A DNA stretch of 64,000 bases, from contig NZ_FORD01000004.1 in NCBI RefSeq assembly GCF_900113925.1, positions 62,001 through 126,000 on the forward strand, given 5' to 3'. Shown piece after piece: positions 57,758 to 64,000 of the stretch. This DNA is from Nitrosomonas sp. Nm34 (lineage in GTDB: Bacteria > Pseudomonadota > Gammaproteobacteria > Burkholderiales > Nitrosomonadaceae). Made by a program: the position numbers and the translations under genes. The notes below the pieces were generated by a model. That model saw only the letters and a list, made by a program, of their open reading frames with translations. It was not told the DNA's origin and ran no database searches. Each line of letters starts with the position of its first letter. Positions within the stretch are counted from its first letter, which is position 1.

Positions 57758-57775
57758 ATAAAAGTTTTGTGACGC
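57758..57775 (-). promoter_or_regulatory. Pho-box-like site upstream of psiE-like gene
   Basis: On the minus strand GCGTCACAAAACTTTTAT agrees with CTGTCATAAAACTGTCAT at 13 of 18 positions, keeping the AT-rich spacer. It is 53 bases before the start codon. Together with the site before the phoB-like gene it suggests shared PhoB-type control. Confidence 0.5.
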
Positions 57776-57961
57776 TCTAATCATTTTTCTTCCGCTACAT
57801 TCCATCTCACATTATCCACTTATCTTATCAAGAAAAATCAAGCGCATTCGCCTGGGCGCTCATGAATCCCGATTATTTCCACATTTATGTAACTTATTGT
57901 ATATAAATGAGTTGTTTTGCAGATGACGAGTATTTAATGTTTAATGTCATCTGATCGTAAC

Positions 57962-57976
57962 GATAATGAAATATTC
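57962..57976 (+). promoter_or_regulatory. Possible Fur-like half site before the TonB operon
   Basis: GATAATGAAATATTC begins with eight bases identical to the Fur consensus GATAATGATAATCATTATC, then diverges. It lies about 97 bases before the first gene of an iron-type TonB system. It is a weak, context-based call. Confidence 0.25.
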
Positions 57977-58072
57977 AGCTAGTAGCATGCGGCAATTGCT
58001 AATAACGGATTGCAAATTCAGATTGCATGCTATCCGTCTTACCCACTTAATTCATTTTATGCATTGGGACTT

Positions 58073-58840
58073 ATGCTGAAATATTTTCTAAAGAAAACAA
58101 TTTTATTCATTGGATTGATATTTTTAACTCCTGCACCGACAGCGATGGGAAGTAGTGTGGAGAATCTGGCAAAGGCACTGGCCAAGATTCGAGGCGAAGT
58201 CGAGACATTACAAACACAACTGGATACTGAAAAGGAAAAACATGGCAGCAGAATGTCTGCACTCAATTCTCAATTGGCAGATTTAAGTGTGGAAGATAGA
58301 AGGCAGAAAATGAGTATTGAGAAACTGCAGCATTCCATAGAAAAAATGACTGCTGACACTAAGAAGGCGGAGCAATCAGGTGAGAGTCTGAAACCCGTCT
58401 TACTAGACATACTAAAAAACTATAAGCAGCACATTCAAACAGGTTTTCCATTTAAGACGGAAGATCGTATCAAGGCACTTGAAAATCTGGAGAATAATGT
58501 TGCTCAACAGTTGATTGATCCTAGTAAAGCAGCCAGCCAGGCATGGGCTCTAATAGAAGATGAAATTCGACTGAGTAAGGAAAATGGAATTTACCAGCAG
58601 ACCATAGCGTTGGATGGAGAAAACGTGCTGGTGGATATTGCAAAACTGGGTACGGTACTCCTTCTTTTTCAAACCAGGGATAACAGAGGCGGGATGGCCA
58701 AACGATCGGCGGATGGTGGTTGGAAATTTGAGACCGTTGGCGACACCAAGGAATTTGAGCGTATCAAAATTTTATTTGACTCATTGAAGAAACAGATACG
58801 TCAGGGTTATTTTGAAATACCAAATCCGTTGAGAAAATGA
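58073..58840 (+). CDS. DUF3450 family periplasmic protein
   Basis: A 255-residue protein with a Sec signal peptide (ends near PTAMGSS), a long coiled coil (about 28-105) and a C-terminal domain with the DUF3450 pattern. The latter includes LALDGENVLVDIAKLGTVLL-like sequence (IALDGENVLVDIAKLGTVLL, about 176-195) and GMAKRSADGGW. DUF3450 proteins are regularly the first gene of TtpC-type TonB clusters. The ATG at 58073 was preferred to an in-frame ATG at 58010 because only the later start gives a proper signal peptide. The end overlaps the next gene by four bases (ATGA). Confidence 0.83.
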   Translation: MLKYFLKKTILFIGLIFLTPAPTAMGSSVENLAKALAKIRGEVETLQTQLDTEKEKHGSRMSALNSQLADLSVEDRRQKMSIEKLQHSIEKMTADTKKAEQSGESLKPVLLDILKNYKQHIQTGFPFKTEDRIKALENLENNVAQQLIDPSKAASQAWALIEDEIRLSKENGIYQQTIALDGENVLVDIAKLGTVLLLFQTRDNRGGMAKRSADGGWKFETVGDTKEFERIKILFDSLKKQIRQGYFEIPNPLRK

Positions 58841-60321
58841 ATAAATTATTATTGATAACACTATTACTGATGGCGGTGACCTCAGCTTATGCCAAAGAAA
58901 ATAAAGCCACAGATACTTCAGAAAATATAAGCGTATCAACGCCAGAAGAAAAAATCGAAGCTGCGTCACCAAAAAAGCAAGGCTCATCCAAGCAGGAAGT
59001 AGTTAATCTGGAAACTGCCTATAAACGCGAGTACGCCTTCCTGGAAGCACAGAAACGGGAGCTGTCTGAACGACTAAAAAACTATCAAGCTACTGCAAAC
59101 CGCGAGGAACAGGCGCTTCTCAGCAAGATTAGCGCGCTTGAACGCAGTTCTGTTGATCGTTCGGCAAAAATAGACCAACTGACTGCACAGTTAACAGAAA
59201 TTGAACGTAAAGAAGCCGCCGTTACAGAACGCAGCGATGGTTTGGAAACAACTTACCTTCAGGCGGAAGCGAGCCTCAAAAATTATGGCATTGAAATGCC
59301 TGTATCCATGAAAGAAGCTAAAGATAATGATCATGTCAGGGTAAATTTTTTGTTTAACCAAGCATTGTCTTTACTTCAGGGTCTTGGAGAAATTCAGACA
59401 AAACCAGGAAAATTTTTTCTGGAAAATGGAAAACAGGCTGCAGGGACCCTTATTTATCTAGGCAATATCGCAGCATATGGAATCAGTCCCGATGGCAACG
59501 GCAGCTTGGCTCCAGCAGGAGGCGGCGATTTTAAGATCTGGAAAAGCGCAGGTGCGGAAAGTGCAATTGCTTTGAGCAAAAACCAGCAGCCGGATACGCT
59601 AGAGTTATATTTATTTGAATCACGCACTACTGCCGTTGAGGAGATGCATGAGCAAACATTATTACAACATGTCGATTCAGGAGGGGCTATCGGCTGGGTC
59701 ATCGTGGCACTGGGTGTCATAGGTGGATTTTTTATCCTGATCCGGACTTATTTGCTGCATTCAAACAGTACCGATACGAAACATTTATCTGATCATATCT
59801 TACCTCAGCTTGCCGCAGGCGACCTGGATGTGGCAAAGAAAAGCTGTGAAGATAATTCATCATCTGCCATTGGCCGTGTTTTACTGTATACATTGCATCA
59901 TTTGAAAGATGATCGGGATCACATGGAAGGCATTGTTTATGAGGCGATTCTGCAAGAATCCGGACCCTTGGACCGATTTGGATCCGCTATTTTAGTGATA
60001 GCCTCGGTAGCCCCTCTGCTTGGTTTACTGGGCACAGTTACCGGAATGATTGAAACATTTGATTCGATCACCCAGTTTGGTACCAGCGATCCGAGATTGT
60101 TGTCTGAAGGTATCTCTATCGCATTAGTGACGACCGAATTAGGACTCGTCATTGCTATTCCAACCTTGTTGCTAGGCTCTTTATTGTCTACTTGGGCGAG
60201 AAATATTAAACGTGACATGGAACATTCGGCGCTCAGAATTATTAACATTTTTATGGGCGGCAGACTTGATTTGGAAGAAGCTCCTGTGCCTATTAATGTG
60301 AATGAAAAAGTCTTGCCATAA
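58837..60321 (+). CDS. ttpC: TtpC-type ExbB-like protein with periplasmic coiled-coil
   Basis: A 494-residue protein with a signal peptide (about 1-19) and a coiled-coil periplasmic region (about 50-150). A globular segment with the DUF3450-like middle follows, then a membrane helix GWVIVALGVIGGFFILIRTY (about 286-305). The C-terminal ExbB/TolQ core has VASVAPLLGLLGTVTGMIET (about 389-408) and ISIALVTTELGLVIAIPTLL. Proteins of this layout are TtpC of Vibrio TonB2 systems, where TtpC is needed for TonB2-dependent uptake. The gene symbol is assigned by architecture and context. Confidence 0.84.
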   Translation: MNKLLLITLLLMAVTSAYAKENKATDTSENISVSTPEEKIEAASPKKQGSSKQEVVNLETAYKREYAFLEAQKRELSERLKNYQATANREEQALLSKISALERSSVDRSAKIDQLTAQLTEIERKEAAVTERSDGLETTYLQAEASLKNYGIEMPVSMKEAKDNDHVRVNFLFNQALSLLQGLGEIQTKPGKFFLENGKQAAGTLIYLGNIAAYGISPDGNGSLAPAGGGDFKIWKSAGAESAIALSKNQQPDTLELYLFESRTTAVEEMHEQTLLQHVDSGGAIGWVIVALGVIGGFFILIRTYLLHSNSTDTKHLSDHILPQLAAGDLDVAKKSCEDNSSSAIGRVLLYTLHHLKDDRDHMEGIVYEAILQESGPLDRFGSAILVIASVAPLLGLLGTVTGMIETFDSITQFGTSDPRLLSEGISIALVTTELGLVIAIPTLLLGSLLSTWARNIKRDMEHSALRIINIFMGGRLDLEEAPVPINVNEKVLP

Positions 60322-60333
60322 AGAATTCTTGAA

Positions 60334-60951
60334 ATGAATCCCTCAGAATTAATTATATGGATCAAGGAGTTATTTATTATAGGGGGTGTTGTCATGCCTC
60401 CACTAGTACTTTGCATCCTGTTACTTTGGTATGGCGTAGGATATCGGTTCTGGGTTATGAAAGACCGCAAGTTGATGGGTGTACGCGATATGTTGCGCTA
60501 TTACCATGAGCATGATGATAAGCCCGCCAGAAGTATTGTGGCCAGAGCGATCAAACAAGGCCTCCGTTTAAAAAAACAGCAGGGAAAGGTCAAAAACCTA
60601 CGACGTCATCTGGACGCTGCCTTTTATGACTATGAAAGAGAAATTACCAAGTTTTCTTCGCTCACTCGCGTTGCTGTTCTGATTGCGCCTTTACTGGGTC
60701 TATTGGGTACCGTGACAGGAATGATTGAAACGTTCCAGTCACTATCAACTATGACGGTGCACTCTCAGTCTGGTGGTATTGCAGGCGGCATCGCCGAAGC
60801 TTTATTTACTACCCAGATGGGACTGACTGTCGCGGTTCCAGGTGTATTAGCAAACAGTATTCTGAATAGGAGACAACAGCAGATTGAACAGGATCTTTCT
60901 CAGGTCAAAGACTTGCTGTGTCATCAAACATCCACTACAAACGAGAAATAG
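60334..60951 (+). CDS. exbB: ExbB-type proton channel subunit
   Basis: A 205-residue ExbB/TolQ family protein: a membrane helix (about 10-35), a cytoplasmic segment with basic residues, and the core VAVLIAPLLGLLGTVTGMIE (about 111-130). AEALFTTQMGLTVAVPGVLA forms the last helix. It works with ExbD to turn proton motive force into movement of TonB. It follows ttpC by 12 bases and exbD by 3, so the set is one operon. Confidence 0.93.
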   Translation: MNPSELIIWIKELFIIGGVVMPPLVLCILLLWYGVGYRFWVMKDRKLMGVRDMLRYYHEHDDKPARSIVARAIKQGLRLKKQQGKVKNLRRHLDAAFYDYEREITKFSSLTRVAVLIAPLLGLLGTVTGMIETFQSLSTMTVHSQSGGIAGGIAEALFTTQMGLTVAVPGVLANSILNRRQQQIEQDLSQVKDLLCHQTSTTNEK

Positions 60952-60954
60952 ATC

Positions 60955-61365
60955 ATGATGAGAAGAAATAATGAACCTGCTGAAGCCGAAGCTACGATCG
61001 ATATGACACCAATGATCGATATGGTTTTCATATTACTGATTTTCTTCATGGTAACGGCATCTTTTGTCAAAGACATGAAACTAGAGCTGGAGCGGCCTAA
61101 AGCGAGTAGCGCCGTTACTGCCTCGAGTAAGGCCATTCGCCTGTTTGTTGACCGCAACGGCGATACTTACTTGGATGGCGAACCGATACGTTTGTGGTTG
61201 ATACAAAGTAAGTTACGTGATTTGTTGAATAATGCTTCCAGCAAAATCGTTTTGGTGGTGACAGATGAAGGTGTTCCTGCAGGAAAACTGGTTGAGGTGG
61301 TAGACCAAGCTCGCTTGGCAGGGGCAGAAAGCGTTGGGGTTGCCACTAAAAAAGAAGCGGGGTAA
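60955..61365 (+). CDS. exbD: ExbD-type proton channel subunit
   Basis: A 136-residue protein with one N-terminal membrane helix. The key Asp lies in TPMIDMVFILLIFFMVTASF (about 17-36, Asp near 21), which binds the transported proton. A periplasmic domain with IRLFVDRNGDTYLDG and VVTDEGVPAGKLVEVVDQAR follows. Family length and order fit ExbD. It lies directly between exbB and tonB. Confidence 0.94.
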   Translation: MMRRNNEPAEAEATIDMTPMIDMVFILLIFFMVTASFVKDMKLELERPKASSAVTASSKAIRLFVDRNGDTYLDGEPIRLWLIQSKLRDLLNNASSKIVLVVTDEGVPAGKLVEVVDQARLAGAESVGVATKKEAG

Positions 61366-61373
61366 AGAGATCA

Positions 61374-62012
61374 ATGGACACGATGAATCTGAAACAACAT
61401 ATGGCAGGAGCTGTATCTATGGTACTTGGATTGATACTGGTTTTCGGTCTGATATGGTGGATGAACCGTTATATGGGACCGGTTGAGAAGGCACCTGCAC
61501 AGGAGGTCACTGATATCGCCGTGGAACGAGAAATCAAGCCGGAACCTAAAAAAGAGGTTAAGAAAGTAGAACCAAAAAAAATGTCCCGACCTCAGCAAGC
61601 AGCCCCATCTTTCAAAGGATTTGGTGCAGGACTTTCCGGCATAGATATGGGATCGCTAGGTCTGGATAATGGGGCAATAAATGATCTGGATGATTCTTTA
61701 ATTGGTAAAACAGCCAATACTGTGATGACCGCTGATCTGGTTGATGTTCCGCCTAAGCCGATAGCCAGAGGAGCATTTAAATACCCGCCTACAGCAAAAA
61801 AGAATGGTATTAAAGGCTATGTTGTCTTGTCAGTACTCGTAGAGACTGATGGCTCAGTCAATCAAGTACAAGTGCTGGAATCGAATCCGTCAGGGATTTT
61901 TGACGCTGCTGCACTGCAGGGCATTCGATCCTGGCAGTTTGAGCCGGCAAAGTACAAAGGTGAAGTTGTCAAAGTGTGGGCAAAGCAAAAAATTCGATTC
62001 GATTTATCCTGA
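61374..62012 (+). CDS. tonB: TonB energy transducer
   Basis: A 212-residue TonB. It has an N-terminal membrane anchor (about 11-30) and a Lys/Glu/Pro spacer with KPEPKKEVKKVEPKK (about 55-69). The C-terminal TonB domain has KYPPTAKKNGIKGYVVLSVL (about 137-156), SNPSGIFDAAALQGIRSWQF and PAKYKGEVVKVW. It contacts the TonB box of outer-membrane receptors. It is in the same operon as exbB/exbD and starts 8 bases after exbD. Confidence 0.93.
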   Translation: MDTMNLKQHMAGAVSMVLGLILVFGLIWWMNRYMGPVEKAPAQEVTDIAVEREIKPEPKKEVKKVEPKKMSRPQQAAPSFKGFGAGLSGIDMGSLGLDNGAINDLDDSLIGKTANTVMTADLVDVPPKPIARGAFKYPPTAKKNGIKGYVVLSVLVETDGSVNQVQVLESNPSGIFDAAALQGIRSWQFEPAKYKGEVVKVWAKQKIRFDLS

Positions 62013-62031
62013 TTTAAAAGCTGTGATTACA

Positions 62032-63198
62032 ATGAAATACCTAACGGCTAGACCAATTGGCCATCTGATAATTGTTATTATACTGGGATACTACTGCAGT
62101 ATGAGTTGGGCTGCCGATAACAAATCACAACCGACAGATTTCCTCGATCTTGCAGCTGTCATGCTAAAAGACGGTCATAGTGATCGCGCTTTATTAGCCT
62201 TGCAGAGTGTGGATCTGAAGGATAAAAAAACTGATCTGGCGAGGTTTTATACGCTACAAGGCTTGGCTTATATGAATCTGAATGATTTTGCAGCAGCCAA
62301 AGACAGTTTGCAGCTGGCGATTAAAAATGGGCAGACAGATTCAGTCATTTTTGTCTATCTGGCGCAAGTTCATTATGCGCTCAAAGCGTATCGAGATACG
62401 ATTCAGTCCATTGACAAGGCAGGCGAACATGGCAGCAAAGCAGCCTTAATCACTCTAAAGGCACAAGCTTATTGGCATCTGAAAGAAACAGCTAACGCTA
62501 TCAATGCACTGGATGAGGGCCAGAGGCTCTATCCAAAGGATTTCAGTTTTCTTAGACGTAAGGTTTTTTATTTTGTTGAGCTTGGTTTATATCATGAAGC
62601 GACCCAATTGGGCAGGCAATACCTCAAGCAATCAGAGGCGGCTGCGGAGGACTATGTCGCCATTGGTAATGCATTGCGGTTAAGCAAGCAATATCAGGAA
62701 GCACTAGACATCCTGGAAATCGCGCGTCTACGATTCCCTGAGAATGAAGTAGTCGCAAAACTGCTGGCACACACTTATCTAGATCAGGGAAAACTCAATT
62801 CGGCTGCATTCATCCTTGAGCAAGCCGCTTTATTGAATCCAGGCCTACAAGCTGAAGCAGGAGAGATTTATCGGCGTGCAGGTCGTTTTCATAAGGCATT
62901 GACGCTGAATGAAAGCATCAGTGATCAGAAAGTAAAACTTAAACAACGGCTCTCCATTCTGCTTGCATTAAAGCAATTCGAACGTGCTGCCAATATGGAA
63001 TCAAGCTTGTATCGGTCCGGAGTATTGGATGATCAAGAAGTACGCTATGCGCTTGCGTATGCCTTATTCTCAAGTAAGCGCTTTCCAGAAGCTAATAAGC
63101 ATTTGGACCATTTAAAAGATGCCGAGCTTTTCAGAAAAGGCACTGAGCTTCGTCGATTGATGGAAATCTGCAAGACCGAACCATGGCAATGCGTTTAA
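62032..63198 (+). CDS. Tetratricopeptide-repeat periplasmic protein of the TonB cluster
   Basis: A 388-residue protein with a signal peptide (cleavage near WAA, about 26-28) followed by many TPR-like helix pairs from about residue 40 to 370. Examples are GHSDRALLALQSVDLKDK, YTLQGLAYMNLNDFAAAKDS and QYQEALDILEIARLRFPEN. A TPR protein is the usual last gene of TtpC-type TonB operons. The start was set at ATG 62032, 19 bases after tonB. An in-frame ATG further upstream lies inside tonB and gives no signal peptide. Confidence 0.86.
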   Translation: MKYLTARPIGHLIIVIILGYYCSMSWAADNKSQPTDFLDLAAVMLKDGHSDRALLALQSVDLKDKKTDLARFYTLQGLAYMNLNDFAAAKDSLQLAIKNGQTDSVIFVYLAQVHYALKAYRDTIQSIDKAGEHGSKAALITLKAQAYWHLKETANAINALDEGQRLYPKDFSFLRRKVFYFVELGLYHEATQLGRQYLKQSEAAAEDYVAIGNALRLSKQYQEALDILEIARLRFPENEVVAKLLAHTYLDQGKLNSAAFILEQAALLNPGLQAEAGEIYRRAGRFHKALTLNESISDQKVKLKQRLSILLALKQFERAANMESSLYRSGVLDDQEVRYALAYALFSSKRFPEANKHLDHLKDAELFRKGTELRRLMEICKTEPWQCV

Positions 63199-63513
63199 TT
63201 CTTGCAATGACAGAAATCAGAGCATGTCATGGCTACCTCATTACATGTTCTGCTGACTGTGGAGCTTGCGTTCATTACGATTGCAATGCGTATTTGATGG
63301 CATTCCCCCTTATGCCGCCTTGATACCTTCCAAGTAGTAGCATTATCCCTTTTTCATTAATAAATTATCTTCTGGTGCAATTTCATTGCCGGTGAAGAGA
63401 GGGCTTTTTACACCTAATGTTTACCCCGATTAATCATGCTTGTTGGATGCTGTGTTAAGCAGACAGATTTTCATCGCAAATATTTTTCCAGAAATAAAAA
63501 TTACAAAAATAAG
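63199..63513. other. Intergenic region before the last, partial gene
   Basis: 315 bases with no credible gene. The stretch before 63514 is AT-rich and may hold a promoter for the following gene; no strong terminator was identified after the TPR gene. Confidence 0.45.
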
Positions 63514-64000
63514 ATGAAAAAATCTTTTCTTTATCCGGTCATTTTGTGCACTGCAATTTTTTTTAACTCTCTTGCATGGGGAGAGACTGAAAAGGCAGAG
63601 TTTTCGATTCACCTCTTTCAGGATGGCCTGCCTATTGCTGATGCAGAACTCACGATCAGCAGCATGACATACGAAAGAACGGATGCACAACTCATTGAAG
63701 CTACGCCCTCCCTGCTTACCTGGCGTGTTGAAGACCAGCCTTTCCTTAAAACAAATGCCAATGGCAGCATCGCAGCAAAATTACCATCCGGTAAGTATCA
63801 TTTCAAACTCAAAACAAGCGATCAGACATTTGCCTTTGATTTGCCTTTACATACCGCTGAGAATGTGCAAATTCTGGTGACTTTTTATTCCGATGGCAAA
63901 GAGCCGTTACTCAACATTGAAAGCTCCGTTGCCGGTACCATTGCAGGCTCTGAAGCGCCAGGCGAGAAGCCGCCAGTTGCAGGGGATGGCATTATGAGCG
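63514..64000 (+). CDS. Secreted protein, N-terminal part; possible TonB-dependent receptor
   Basis: An open frame from ATG 63514 running off the right edge (162 codons). It has a signal peptide (hydrophobic core then SLAWGE, about 1-24). A beta-rich domain with FSIHLFQDGLPIADAELTI (about 30-48) and ANGSIAAKLPSGKYHFKLK (about 87-105) resembles a carboxypeptidase-regulatory or Ig-like plug extension. No plug or barrel region is visible yet. The position right after a TonB system suggests a TonB-dependent receptor, but this is inference from context only. Confidence 0.55.
   Translation, partial: MKKSFLYPVILCTAIFFNSLAWGETEKAEFSIHLFQDGLPIADAELTISSMTYERTDAQLIEATPSLLTWRVEDQPFLKTNANGSIAAKLPSGKYHFKLKTSDQTFAFDLPLHTAENVQILVTFYSDGKEPLLNIESSVAGTIAGSEAPGEKPPVAGDGIMS

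Larger units (their letters stand above)
57706..58072. other. Divergent intergenic region psiE / TonB-system operon
   Basis: 367 bases between divergent starts. It holds the psiE Pho-box-like site at 57758-57775 and a possible Fur-like half site at 57962-57976 (GATAATGAAATATTC). No gene or RNA is recognised. Confidence 0.5.

Noticed and set aside
59937..60470. A 177-codon minus-strand frame across ttpC and exbB
   Set aside because: It is antisense to two well-supported ExbB-family genes and lacks its own ribosome-binding site.
61849..62031. An upstream start for the TPR protein
   Set aside because: It lies within tonB in another frame and would remove the clear signal peptide that begins at 62032.

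Overview
The window looks like a chromosomal segment of a low-to-moderate-GC betaproteobacterium, most likely a Nitrosomonas-type member of the Nitrosomonadaceae. This is inferred from gene content and order (tpiA-secG-tRNA-Leu-nuoA-N, lptM-lysA, a squalene synthase next to an HpnA-type epimerase, an Hsp70/DUF2760 operon and glycogen genes), not from a database match. It is mostly housekeeping and metabolic, with one decayed insertion-sequence zone.

Layout. 1-2060 (minus): the 5' end of an mlaA-type lipoprotein gene, an HpnA-like NAD-dependent epimerase and an ExbB-like proton channel. 2587-6298 (plus): xseA, a DUF423 membrane protein, an RlmL-type THUMP methyltransferase and dsbB. 6427-9825 (minus): xerD overlapping ogt, then htpG behind a near-consensus heat-shock promoter. 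9986-11089: a secreted sorbosone-dehydrogenase-like beta-propeller. 11469-27548 (minus): one long array, tpiA-secG-tRNA-Leu(GAG)-nuoABCDEFGHIJKLMN, encoding a full 14-subunit complex I. 27909-33796 (minus): a sulfotransferase, a YciA-like thioesterase, an acyl-CoA synthetase and a FadE-type dehydrogenase. 34131-39528 (plus): an MCE/MlaD protein with its lipoprotein partner, lptM, lysA, squalene synthase and hpnA. 39533-46123 (minus): an RlmD-like rRNA methyltransferase and a translationally coupled DUF2760/Hsp70/Hsp70-DUF3731 operon. 46293-53055: glycogen genes (glgB, GH57, and divergent glgX). 53109-55951: a His-tailed cytochrome c, an IS3-family wreck and a Slp-like lipoprotein. 56317-57705 (minus): a PhoB-like regulator and a PsiE-like protein. 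58073-64000 (plus): a TtpC-type TonB energising system (DUF3450, TtpC/ExbB, ExbB, ExbD, TonB, TPR) followed by the start of a secreted protein, perhaps its receptor.

The most striking structure not explained by genes is a family of nine ~100-bp near-palindromic elements scattered between genes from 2.3 to 50.3 kb. They share long terminal inverted repeats (TTCCATTTCTAAATCAAA...). Six of the nine are flanked by perfect 3-bp direct repeats of the form TNA (TTA, TCA or TAA), so they behave as a non-autonomous transposon (MITE) family. One copy supplies the last codons and stop of a lipoprotein gene.

A second notable point is the PhoB-like regulator: its receiver has Gly where the phosphorylated Asp53 should be. 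Pho-box-like sequences lie upstream of both this gene and the neighbouring psiE-like gene.
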